A stretch of DNA of 64,000 nucleotides from Phallus indusiatus (Eukaryota; Basidiomycota; Agaricomycetes; Phallales; Phallaceae): the NCBI GenBank assembly GCA_027605045.1, contig JAQFWX010000003.1, forward strand, positions 1,116,001 to 1,180,000, in the 5' to 3' direction. Shown piece after piece: positions 50,048-60,389 of the stretch (within the stretch, counting starts at the first letter, position 1; the number at the start of each line of letters is the position of its first letter). The position numbers were made by a program, and so were the translations under genes. The notes beneath the pieces are model-generated. The model saw only the letters and a list, made by a program, of their open reading frames with translations. It was not told where the DNA came from and searched no databases.

Positions 50048-52418
50048 AAGGGAGCATAAACTCTATCTCAAAGCCGAGAAATGTGAATTCTGTCATACTA
50101 AGATCGAGTATTTAGGTCTGGTAATCTCCGAGAACACTGTCGAAATGGATCCTGCGAAGGTGTCGGGTGTCAGAGATTGGCCAATCCCGAAGAACGTTAC
50201 CGAGGTTCAGTCGTTTCTGGGTTTCGCGAACTTCTATTGCCGATTTATTAAGGATTTCTCGCTCATCGCCATCCCCTTATTTGGTCTCACTAAGAAAGAA
50301 GTCCCGTTCATCTGGTCCGACAAGCTTTCAACTCTCTGAAATCGGCGATGACCTCTGCCCCGGTTCTTGCGATTCCCGATCCATCGAAGCCTTACCGGGT
50401 AGAAGCTGACAGCTCTGATTTCGCGACAGGTGCCGTCTTGTCTCAACCTTCTCTCGAAGACAACAAATGGCACCCAGTGGCCTTCTTCTCGAAGGCTTTG
50501 AGCCCAGTGGAGCGAAATTACGAAATCCACGATAAAGAGATGTTAGCTATCATTCGAGCATTAGAAGAGTGGCGACATTTCTTGGAAGGTGCGACTCATC
50601 CGATTGACATTCGCACGGATCACAAAAACCTAGAGTACTTCATGACGGCTCGTAATCTAAATCGCAGGCAAGCTCGTTGGTCAGTTTATCTCACGCATTT
50701 CAATTTCACCTTGCGGCATATACCTGGTAAATCGATGGGTAAGCCTGACGGTCTCTCGCGTCGTGCTGATCATGGTTCGGGAAAGTTCGACAATCAAGGT
50801 ATCACCCTAATCCGACCCGAAATGTTTGCGATCAACACCATGCAAACATTCCGCCTTAGAGGGGAGGAGGACGAGTTCCTAGGCCAGATACGGAAAGCGA
50901 ACAGAGAAGGCAAACGAGAAGACAGCGTTTTGAAAGCCATCGAATCCCTTAAGGTGATAGGCGGGAAATCGGTTCACACCAGTGAGTGGGCTGAAGATCA
51001 AGACGTCATCTACTATCGAGGGAAGATTTATGTTCCTGAAGTGGACAATCTGCGACGGGAAATCCTCCAACGACACCACGACACCAAACTCACTGGTCAC
51101 CCAGGTCGATTTAAAATGTTAGAACTGGTGTCTCGAACCTTTTGGTGGCCTGGGATCTCTCGATATGTACAGCGGTATGTAGAGGCCTGCAACATTTGTA
51201 TGCGTACGAAACCTTCTCGACATGCTCCGTATGGTGAATTGCAACCTACCGAAACTCCCAATCGACCTTGGCAATTCATATCAGTCGATTTCATTGTCGA
51301 ACTCCCAGAATCGAATGGTTATGACGTGATTCTCTCTGTAGTAGATTCGCTGATGAAACGGGTTCACTTTGTCCCAACGTTTACTACTGTTGATGCTTCT
51401 GGCCTTGCATCTCTCTACCTCCAACACGTCTGGAAGCTGCATGGGTTACCCGAGAAGATCATATCGGATCGTGGGCCTCAATTTTCGTCTCATTTTACCC
51501 AAGAACTCTCTTGATTGCTCGGTATTCGGCTCGCGCGCTCCACTGCATATCACCCCCAAACCGATGGTCAGACAGAACGAGCGAATGCTGAGGTCAAGCA
51601 ATATCTTCATATCTTTACCTCTGAACATCAGGACGATTGGGATCGACTACTGCCGATGGCCGAATTCGCATATAACAATCATGTTCACTCAGCTACTCAA
51701 GCTATGCCTTTCGAACTCGACACTGGTCGCCATCCTCGAATGGGTTTCGAACCACGATCAGCAGAATCAAAAATCGAATCAGTTAACAATTTCAAGGACA
51801 GGATGTCTCGTTCTTGGGAGGAAGCTTGTGCTGCAATTCTAAAGGCTAAGGACGACATGGCTAAGTACTATGATCATAAACATTTGCCGGCACCTGACTA
51901 CAAATCTGGAGACAAGGTTTATCTAGATGCTAGTGATATCAAAACCACTCGCCCATCTGTCAAATTATCGCATCGTTTCCTGGGTCCTTTTCCCATCGCA
52001 ACCAAGATCGGAACCCGCTCGTATCGACTCGTTCTACTGAAATCGATGTCTCGAATTCATCCTGTATTTCACATTAGTAAGTTGAAACCCTCGGTACCGG
52101 ATAGCATACCAGGTCGTTGTTCGAAACCTCCCCCTCCCCCGGAGATTCATGATGATGGTGAACATTACGTGGTTGAAGAAATACTGGATAGTCGCATTTT
52201 CCGCCGTTGACTGGAGTTCAAAGTTCGATGGGAGGGCTATGGTCCAGAGCACGACCAGTGGGTTCCTGAGAAGGATGTCGCGGCATATGATCTCATACAA
52301 GATTTCTATCGATCTCATCTGAACGCACCCAGAACGATCGGTGGTCTTATTTTCCTGCCTCGTCCTAACAGTTGACTTTCAGGTGTCGGGTCACTGCCTT
52401 GTTGAAGGGGGGGGGTGG

Positions 52419-52762
52419 TGTTACGGTATGCTAGCGCCTCACCCGATTATTCGATCTTTTCAATTTCTTTCGATTTCATTTCGCACTTCGATTTCCTTCA
52501 TTTCCCGTATTTTGCCGTTTTCACTATTTTCATCGTTCTCTCAATTTCTTCGATCTGCTCCGATTTCTGTTTGTATCTCCTCGGATCCCATGGGGATCAG
52601 TCGGGCGCCTCATACTCTGTACTTATATGCGTTTTCCCTAGAGGGGGATACCTAAGCTTGTTCTCTTAGGTTTTCCCTCCTCTAGGTGAGTAGTTAGTCG
52701 TTGCCCCCCAATAGATCTTAGGTTTTCCCTCCTCTAGGTGTGTGCCCTGAGTCACCCTAACA
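52419..52762 (+). repeat. 3' LTR of chromovirus
   Basis: 344 bp, TGTTACGGTATGCTAGCG ... GAGTCACCCTAACA, just after a purine tract. It carries the two-copy CCTCTAGGTG/CCTAAG motif of the family. Confidence 0.9.
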
Positions 52763-53515
52763 ATATTCAAATGAAAAACTTACGTTTTCTTTTACCGCCA
52801 CTTGGTTTAATAATGTCGCCAGCCCATTCTCTCAAACTGTTCACAATCTTCTTTTCTTTATCATCCATCCCTTCCACCTCCTTGTCATAATCAGAAGCAC
52901 CTTCTAACTGGTCAATTATTTATTCTTCCTCAACAGTGTTCGCCTCATTATCCAGCCACAGCTCATCTGATGATGAGATTGGCTGTTTTGCTGCCAAGGA
53001 CGCTTTAATCTTCTCCTTCCTTTTCTTGAAGCACCTCTCCTTGTTTTCAAGACCTTTCCTGAGAATCCCCAGATGTTTGTCAGTCAAATGGGGGGATATG
53101 TTGATGTGATCCGTCATTTTCTGAGGCTGAACAATGTTAACTGGCCAGTTTATATAGTTTACTATGTATATATTTATAGCATGGTAGGACTAAATACATA
53201 TTTTGTGTCCAGGAGTTCACGGTCCGTGGTTTTTTGCACCTAAAAAATTATGGGTTTTTTGTCCAAGGGCATATGGACTATGGGATATTATGTACTTATG
53301 GGTTTAGGGTCCCAAATTCCTGCCCACCAACTCAGGAGACGCGGAAAATGATGGGTTGTTGGAGGTTATGGGTTTGAAGAGGTATGGGGTACAAGAGGTC
53401 CGACTGTAGTGGAAAAGGCAAAGTACGGGAAATGAAGGAAATCGTAACACAAAATGAAATCAAAAGAAATCGAAGAAATCGAATAATCAGGCGAGGTGCT
53501 GGCGTACCGTAACAT

Positions 53516-53867
53516 TGTTAGGGCAACTCAGGGCACACACCTAGAGGAGGGAAAACCTAAGATCTATTGAGGGGCAGCGACTAACTACTCACCTAGAGGA
53601 GGGAAAACCTAAGAGAACAAGCTTAGGTATCCCCCTCTAGGGAAAACGCATATAAGTACAGGATACGAAGCGCTCGACTGATCCCCATGGGATCCAAGGA
53701 GATACAGACAGAAATCGAGGAAAATCGAAGAGATCGAAAAATCGAGAAAACGATGGAACTAATGGAAACGGCAAAGTACGGGAAATGAAGGAAATTGTAA
53801 CACGAAATGAAACCGAAAGAAATCGAAGAAATCGAATAATCGGAAAAGGCGCTAGCGTACCGTGACA
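53516..53867 (+). mobile_element. Type C solo LTR
   Basis: 352 bp, TGTTAGGGCAACTC ... GCGTACCGTGACA. Its right flank is AAAAC inside the LTR end of another gypsy copy, while its left end borders (or was entered by) the LTR at 35660. The two outer flanks (copia on the left, gypsy on the right) do not match, so this LTR may be a recombination product between separate insertions. Confidence 0.75.
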
Positions 53868-53987
53868 AAAACACAAAATGAAACCAAAAGAAATCGAAGA
53901 AATCGAGTAATCGGGCAAGGCGCTAGCGTACCATAACACCACCTCCCCCTTCAACAAGGTGGCGACTCGACGCCTGAGATTCAACTG

Positions 53988-54989
53988 TGTCACGACCCTC
54001 GTGCCACCCAATCCTAATCCGGACCTCGGAGAGGTCCGGCACCCAATCCCCGTCCATATTTAGTATATCTGCCAGGTCCGAGTGTCAGTACTTGTCCAAC
54101 AGTGCGTAGTCCGTTATTCTGTCCACGTCCGGTAAGTCCAAGGTCCGGACTTCGTCCGGACTAGGACATTTCCTTATGGGGACATTCTGTCCGGAGCATT
54201 AGAAAGCAAGTGCCAGATATGTTTCTGGTGCTGTGCAACTGTTAGGGCTACTCAGCTCAAGCTAGAGGGAGGGGATCCTAAGAGAAATATATTGGGGAGA
54301 ACTAACTACTTACCTAGAGGGAGGGGATCCTAAGAGAACAAGCTTAGGGACCCTCACTCTAGGGACTGCGACTATATACATGAAAAACGATAACACGGCG
54401 TGCGGCCCTGACACAGCTAAGTGCCAGACGCCCGAACCGAACATAAGCGACGTGATGCCTACGGCGTCATGCCGGGTACAAGCGCGCGACGCGCGCAAGT
54501 AGAGAAAGTGGAATAGAGACAGGGGGAGCAAACGGAGGATGGAAATAATATATGGGAAATATAAATAAAGTATAGGGGAATATATACCGATGATAATAAA
54601 TAAGGAAAAATGAGGGGACGCGGTAGCGTACCCTGACAGCAACTAGTCTCCTTTTAGTTATATCTCCTTTAGTTCTAGTAGTCTAGCTTTTTGTATTTAA
54701 AGCCCCCAGACTTCGTCTGGGGCTCCCCAGTCTGAATATTAAGTTCATTTCGAGTCTATCCTCAGCCAGTCTCTTTATAATCAATTCTATTCTTATCTAT
54801 CTCGCTTAAAGTCCGCTCCCAGTACTTGTCCGGACCTGCCCGGACTGTCTCGGACTTCTAGTCCGAAATTAAGGGATATCCAGGGTCGTCTGAGTCGGCG
54901 CAGCACATAAGCTGAAGCCAAGTCCCTTCTGTCCCGTAGTCCGGACTCCCCGGACTTCCGCCCAGACACCCGGAACACGGCGCGTGACA
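53988..54989 (+). mobile_element. Solo LTR, type B, itself interrupted
   Basis: TGTCACGACCCTCGTGCCAC ... ACGGCGCGTGACA, 598 bp without the nested LTR, flanked by AACTG (53983-53987 and 54990-54994). Homologous to 37811-38764. It lies between the purine tract and the chromodomain of the reversed chromovirus. Confidence 0.92.
54240..54638 (+). mobile_element. Solo LTR, type G
   Basis: 399 bp, TGTTAGGGCTACTCAGCTC ... GCGTACCCTGACA, flanked by GCAAC (54235-54239 and 54639-54643). It is a distant relative of type C: the same ends, and two copies of an AGAGGGAGGGGATCC motif in place of AGAGGAGGGAAAACC. Its insertion point in type B is directly beside that of the type C LTR at 38058. Confidence 0.9.
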
Positions 54990-57868
54990 AACTGTTAGGA
55001 CGAGGAAGGAAAATAAGACCACCGATCATTCTGGGTGCATTCGGATGAGATTGATAGAAATCTTGTATAAGATTGTGTACTGCGACATCTTTCTCGGGAA
55101 CCCACTGGTCATGCTCTGGACCATAGCCTTCCCATCGAACTTTGAACTCCAGTTGACAATGGAAAACACGACTATCCAATATTTCTTCAACTATGTAGTG
55201 TTTACCATCATCGCAAATCTCGGGGGGCGGGGGAGGCTTAGAATGACAACCTGGTATGCTGTCTGGCACCAACGGCTTCAACTTACCAACATGAAATACA
55301 GGATGAATTCAAGACATTGATTTCAGTAGAACAAGTCGGTACGAGCGGGTTCCGACCTTGGTTGCGATGGGAAAAGGCCCAGGAAACGATGCGATAACTT
55401 GACAGATGGACGAGTGGTTTTGATGTCGCTAGCATCTAGATAAACCTTGTCTCCAGATTTGTAGTCAGGTGCCAGCAAATGTTTATGATCATAGTACTTA
55501 GCCATGTCGTCCTTAGCCTTTAGAATTGCAGCACAAGCTTCCTCCCAAGAACGAGACATCCTATCCTTGAAGTCATTAACCAACTTGATTTTCAATTCCG
55601 TTGAAAGCGGTTCGGAACCCATTCAAGGGTGGCAACCAGTGTCAAGTTCAAAAGGCATAGCTTGGGTAGCTGAATGAGTATGATTGTTATACGTGAACTC
55701 TGCCATTGGTAGCAGCCGATCCCAATCATCTTGGCATTCAGAGGTGAAGATACGAAGATACTGCTCCACTTCAGCATTCGCTTGTTCTGTCTGACCATCG
55801 GTTTGGGGGTGATACGCCATGGAACGTGCAAGCCGAATACCAAGTAATTGAGAGAGTTCCTGGGTAAAACGAGATGAGAACTGAGGTCCATGATCCAAGA
55901 TGATCTTCTCGGGTAGTCCATGCAACTTCCAGATGTGTTGGAGATAGAGAGATGCAAGGCCAGAAGCGTCAACAGTAGTAAATGTTGGGACAAAGTGAAC
56001 TCGTTTCGTCAAAGAGTCCACTACAGAGAGAATCACATCATAACCATTCGATTCCGGGAGTTCAATGATGAAATCAACCGATATGAATTGCCAAGGTCAA
56101 TTTGGAGTTTCAATAGGTTGTAGTTCGCCATAAGGAGCATGTTGAGAAGGTTTCATATGCATACAAGTGTCACAAGCCTCTACATACTGCTGCACATATC
56201 GAGAGATCCCAGGCCACCAAAAGGTTGGTGATACCAGTTCCAGCGTTTTAAATTGACCTGGGTGACCAGCGAGTTTGGTGTCATGGTGTCGTTGAATGAT
56301 TTCTCATCATAGATCATCTACTTCGGGAACATAAATCTTCCCTCGGTAGTAAATGACATCTTGATCTTCAGCCCATTCACTGGTGTGAACCGATTTCCCG
56401 CCTATTGCCTTAAGGGATTCGATGGCTTTCAAAACGCTATCTTCTTGTTTGCCTTCTCTGTTCACTTTCCGTATCTGGCCTAAGAACTCGTCCTCCTCCC
56501 CTCTAAGGCGGAATGTTTGCATGGCATTGATAGCGAACATTTCAGGTCGGATTAGGGTGATGCCTTGATTGTCCAATTTTCTTGAGCCATGGTCGGCACG
56601 ATGTGAGAGACCATCAGGTTTACCCATCGATTTACCAGGTATATGCTGCAAGGTGAAATCAAAACGCACAAGATAAACTGACCAGCAAGCTTGCCTGCGA
56701 TTTAGATTACGAGCCGTCATGAAATACTCTAAATTCTTGTGATCCGTACAAATATCAATCAGGTGAGTCGCACCTTCCAAAAAGTGTCGCCATTCTTCCA
56801 ATGCTCGAATGATCGCCAACATCTCTTTATCGTGGATTTTGTAATTTTGCTCTACCGGGCTTAAGGATTTCGAGAAGAAGGCCACTGGGTGCCATTTGTT
56901 GTCCTCGAAAGAAGGTTGGGACAAAATAGCACCTGTCACAAAATCAGAACTGTCAGCTTCCACGTGGTAAGGTTTGGATGGATCAGGAATAGCAAGAACC
57001 GGTGCAGAGGTCATTGCCAATTTCAGAGAGTCAAATGCTTGTTGACAATTGTTGGACCAGATGAATGGGACTTCTTTCTTAGTGAGACCAAATAAGGGGA
57101 CAGCGATAAGCGAGAAGTCTTTGATGAACCAACGATAGAAGTTCGCGAACCCCAAAACGACTGAACCTTGGTAACGTTTTTCGGGATTGGCCAATCTCTG
57201 ACACCTGACACTTTTGCGGGATCCATTTCGACAGTGTTCTCAGAAATGACCGGACCTAAATACTTGATCTTAGTACGACAGAATTCGCATTTCTCAGCCT
57301 TGAGATAGAGTTTATGCTCCCTTAGCCATTCTAAGATGCAGCATGTGATGCAATCGTGCTCTTCTTTTGTTCTTGTATAGATCAGGATATCGTTGATATA
57401 AACAGCCACAACCCCTTCCGTGACCATGTCCTCGAAAATCTCATTCATCATTGTTTGGAAGGTCACTGGACTGTTAGTCAAACCAAAGAACATGACTAAG
57501 GGTTCAAACAGTCCTCGATTTGCTGCTTTCCACTCATTGCCTTCTTTGATGCGAACATTGTTGTATCCCCATCTAACATCGAGTTTCGTGAAGTACTTTG
57601 CGCCCCTTAATTTGTTGACAAGTTCGGGAATTAGGGGTAACAGGTATCAATTTTTGATGATCATCATGTTGAGAGCCCGATAGTCTTGAATAAGTCGCAG
57701 AGAGCCATCCTTCTTCTTGATGAAGAAGACTGGAGAAGCCATGGGTGATTTCAAGGGGCGGATTCGATCAGAATGAAGATTCTCTTCCAAAAACGCATCA
57801 AGCTCCTTCTGTTCATTAGGCGAGAGGGAGTACACCTTGTAAAACTTGGGATCTGAATCGGGTAGAAG

Positions 57869-58209
57869 TAAGGATCTCAACGGGTATGGCACTCGGATAT
57901 GGGTACCCTATCCGCGGGTATTGACAGTCACAGATCTCATACCATACCTGAATGGATATTTTAAGCACCGGGTACCCTTATGCGAGTACCTGTGCGGGTA
58001 TGGGTATTACCCACAGGTATGGCTTAGTTTACTGTATGATTATTGTATATATACAAATGGGTACCCTTAAAATTGCACATTTTCAGAGTCATACCCTTAT
58101 GGGTAAATAGGCGCCGGGTACCTGTACCCACGGGTAGCAATATCCACGGGTGGGGGTATGGGTATCTGAGGGTATTACCTGTAATACCCATTACCCGTTG
58201 AGACCCTTA
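57869..58209. mobile_element. MITE with TAAGGRTCTCAACGGGTA inverted ends (type E)
   Basis: 341 bp, left end TAAGGATCTCAACGGGTA and right end its complement with one mismatch (TACCCGTTGAGACCCTTA). The interior is full of GGGTAC/GGGTATGG motifs and has no ORF of note. I find no clear target repeat: the left side is gypsy pol, the right side a different element, so it marks a junction. A fragment recurs at 35268. Confidence 0.75.
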
Positions 58210-60072
58210 AAAGAGAATGATCCATGACCTTGTGAGAGGTGACACACCAGGACAAGACATCGGTGACATGTTAGTATGACTAAATGCAGCCGTAATACCT
58301 GATGAAGAAGAACCATGGACAATGGTGAAAGGGAAAGGTCGTGCACGAGATGACAACAGAACCAGCATGACAATACTGGCTCCAGTAATGGATAACATGC
58401 AGGTGACAGTCAAGACAATGGCAAACATGCCAGTACTGCCAGCAACATCCAGAGCTCCATCAGTAGCACTGACCCCCGGTCTAGCATGTCAACCTACACA
58501 ACAGTATGCAGTACACATGGAAACACTACACTCAGTGTTACAGGACTTACCTTCTGCACAACCAGCAGCAACTAGCATGCCCATCAGACCCACGCGAGCA
58601 GTAGATGATGCAGCCGCAGAGATAGAGAGAGGACGAGCTGAGCTGGATAGATCACATTGAAACAGCCGACGTACACCACCAGAGTTCGTGGCAACTCGTG
58701 ACTATCTGGAAGATCAATCTACCAGACGAGTCAATGCAGGTCAAGGACCACATGATAAGAACAACCCTTCGGGTGCAGAGCTGGAAGAGTCAGCGAAAGA
58801 CCTGAAAAGGATGGCCGACAAGGCAGCCCAACTGGCACAGAAGAAACATTCAGAAGCACTGGACAAACGCACACTCACGTTACAAGGGAAGCTCGATAGG
58901 CAAGAGCCATATGATGATATACAGGAAGACTTGCAGAAAGCACGCACAGCGTGCGCGGAACTGGCTAAGAGCAACCGCGAGATGGAAGCGGGCCATAGAC
59001 CTGGCATCACCTTCGAGCAAGACCTACCTAATCACTCAGTGCCCACCCAGGCTGCAACACAACCAGGGCCGTCAACAACACATCCTGGTCCACCAGCAAA
59101 CACTGGTCAAGCACATGCCCCTGCAACGTCCCTGACAACCAGACACTGGAGACATTGTAGGGTTTAGCCAAAAAAAGGATCTTAAGAAAATTATAGTTCG
59201 AGGTATAGTCTATTGATGATTTACCAAATTGCACAATCATATTATAACTAATACTCAGATTAAGGAATTCTGGTTTGGAAAATTGTCAGTATACTGTTAT
59301 AATTATCTTGGTTGAATTATGTAATAATTCTTTGTCATATAAGCCCATGATCAATGTTATCCATTCAGTAAAATAATAAACAGAGTGAAACTTATATTAT
59401 CATCATTCATATTGAAGAATATTCTGAAAATATTGTTTATATTTATTATGAGAATATATTTCTATTATAATTTGGATGCATGGGAAAAGCTTAATTTTAA
59501 GCATGAGAATACTCTTTATAATATTAGAGTTTTCCTGGGAAAACCTTAATAATACATGGATTCCTGGAAAATCTTGAGAAAACTCTAATGTCACAAATTG
59601 TGATCTGAAGTTTTAATTACATAGAAACTCAATATTTCCTACTCCCTCACAATTATGATAAAATTCTGTATTGACAAGTAATCATATCAATTTGAATATA
59701 TAATTTTCCACTATGGTTAATAATAATATATGTTTTAGTTTGTATACTGTTTGACTGAATAGAAAAGGTTATTCATAGTGTTATATAAGTAAAGATAATT
59801 ATAGAATTTAACTAAGATAATAATAGCAGCATACTGATGATTTTGCAAGCCAGAATCCTTTAATCTGAGTATTAGTTATAATATACTTGTGTAACTTGGT
59901 AAATCATCAATAGTCTATACCTCGAACTATAATTTTCTTAGGATCCTTTTTTTGGCTAAACCCTACAATGCCTCCAGTGAGAGCGCCGGTTGCACCCAGA
60001 AGAAGAGCAACATCCGCGAGGGATCAATATGAGCAGATGAGGGAAGACCTCCGAGACATACTGGAGAGTAAC
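58210..60072 (+). pseudogene. Gag-like remnant of an unclassified LTR element, split by a MITE
   Basis: Plus-strand reading gives a hydrophilic protein: MVKGKGRARDDNRTSM (58322), a stop after AELDRSH, then TRDYLEDQSTRRVNAGQGPH, a helical charged stretch (ESAKDLKRMADKAAQLAQKK, about 58790-58850) and a Pro/Thr tail. The frame continues after the inserted MITE (59144-59979) as TTR/APVAPRRRATSARDQYEQMR and ends at an LTR at 60073. Composition and neighbours suggest the N-terminal part of a gypsy gag, but no zinc knuckle or protease is present, so this is a guess. Confidence 0.4.
59144..59979. mobile_element. CACTA-like MITE with long inverted repeats
   Basis: 836 bp, AT-rich, ends CACTGGAGACATTGTAGGG and complement, flanked by AGA on both sides (59141-59143, 59980-59982), a 3-bp duplication as for CACTA elements. 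The inverted repeats run about 130 bp with few mismatches (for example AAAATTATAGTTCGAGGTAT). No coding capacity. The host gag frame is restored by removing it together with one AGA. A second copy begins at 63507. Confidence 0.87.
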
Positions 60073-60389
60073 TGTCACGGTACGCTAGCGCCTCTTCCGA
60101 TTATTCGATTTCTTCGATTTCTTTCAGTTTCATTTCGTGTTACAATTTCCTTCATTCCCCGTACTTTGCCATTTCCATTAGTTCCATCGATTTCTGTTTG
60201 TATCTCCTCAGATCCCATGGAGATCAGTCGGGCACTTTGTATCCTGTACTTATATGTGTTTTCCCTAGAGGGGGATACCTAAGCTTGTTCTCTTAGGTTT
60301 TCCCTCCTCTAGGTGAGTAGTTAGTTGGTGCCCCTCAATAGATCTTAGGTTTTCCCTCCTCTAGGTGTGTGCCCTGAGTTGCCCTAACA
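60073..60389 (-). mobile_element. Type C LTR, shortened
   Basis: 317 bp, TGTCACGGTACGCTAGCG ... GTTGCCCTAACA; about 35 bp are missing from the middle relative to other copies (after TTAGTTCCATCGA). Flanks GTAAC and AATGA do not match, and the neighbours differ (gag remnant on the left, hAT on the right), so it looks like a recombination joint rather than a simple solo LTR. Confidence 0.8.

Larger units (their letters stand above)
40896..52375 (+). pseudogene. Chromovirus pol: protease, RT, RNase H, integrase, chromodomain
   Basis: Read across the inserted elements: protease AMLDTGASGMF (about 41170-41205), in-frame TGA at 41331; RT with LLPDSDPKF, then after the [16 protein letters not shown] at 48986, [19 protein letters not shown] and [11 protein letters not shown] (about 49285); RT continues after a solo LTR with EHKLYLKAEKC. 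A deletion of about 10 bp near 50325 breaks the frame. RNase H has VEADSSDFATGAVLS; integrase has a zinc site (HPGRFKMLELV ... CNICM) and D-D-E residues in SVDFI, SDRGPQFS and QTDGQTERAN, with a TGA at 51512. The chromodomain (DGEHYVVEEILDS ... KVRWEGYGPEHDQWVPEKD, 52155-52330) has a TGA at 52208. Inactive. Confidence 0.88.
38816..52762 (+). mobile_element. Full-length Ty3/gypsy chromovirus, decayed, with nested insertions
   Basis: Has two type C LTRs (38816-39516 interrupted, and 52419-52762), gag, protease, reverse transcriptase, RNase H, integrase and a C-terminal chromodomain, and a purine tract (TTGAAGGGG followed by a G run) before the 3' LTR. Flanks GTATC (38811-38815) and ATATT (52763-52767) agree only after two transitions, so the target repeat is probably decayed. 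It carries four later insertions: a type C LTR, a hAT MITE, a MULE and a type A LTR. Without them it is about 6 kb, normal for the group. Confidence 0.9.
36032..53117 (-). pseudogene. pogo transposase (CENP-B HTH plus DDE_1), broken by two insertions
   Basis: In reading order: N-terminus 53117-52763 (MTDHINISPHLTDKHLGILR ... GDIIKPSGGKRKR, with an in-frame TAA after EEE), then the chromovirus, then ILDWFHENGRNQSVAA (38765-38815), then a solo LTR, then ARHFDSKYPNLRIKQ (37810 leftward), RTGLSNGWLDRVKKQ, FNMDETGLFY (first D), a short intron, LLLQDNFSGH (second D), AYVQPLDQGII (third D, about 36890) and a C-terminal exon ending LLDYFSTA. The catalytic D-D-D is intact, but the helix-turn-helix part is split twice, so no functional protein can be made from this copy. 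Confidence 0.85.
35906..53406 (-). mobile_element. pogo/Tigger-type (Tc1-mariner) DNA transposon with nested insertions
   Basis: Ends are inverted repeats: CAGTCGAACCTCTT at the left and its near-perfect complement at the right (28 bp, two mismatches), each next to the TA target dinucleotide (35904-35905 and 53407-53408). It lies inside a type C LTR whose halves join across it. Its own length without insertions is about 2.6 kb. It encodes the transposase described separately. Confidence 0.88.
35660..53514 (+). mobile_element. Type C gypsy LTR (352 bp) split by a pogo element
   Basis: The LTR halves are 35660-35905 (TGTTAGGGCGACTCAGGG...) and 53409-53514 (...GGCGTACCGTAACA). Joined, they give the 352-bp length of the other type C LTRs. 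Flanks are TTGTT on both sides (35655-35659 and 53515-53519); the right copy overlaps the first bases of the next type C LTR, suggesting insertion 4 bp into that LTR. Each LTR contains two copies of CACCTAGAGGAGGGAAAACC. Confidence 0.85.
53870..57868 (-). pseudogene. Second chromovirus copy, reversed and truncated
   Basis: Same family as 38816-52762. On the minus strand: RT (57868-57050; [26 protein letters not shown] with D to N in the YIDD box), RNase H (IWSNNCQQAFDSLK, VEADSSDFVTGA), integrase (TFTTVDASGLASL, DHGPQFSSRFTQELSQLLGI, QTDGQTEQANAEV) and a chromodomain (55000-55230; DGKHYIVEEILDS, KVRWEGYGPEHDQW) that is still open. The 3' LTR remnant is 53870-53938 and the purine tract region 53939-53987. 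Several frame breaks; gag and protease are missing because it stops at a MITE at 57869. Confidence 0.87.
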
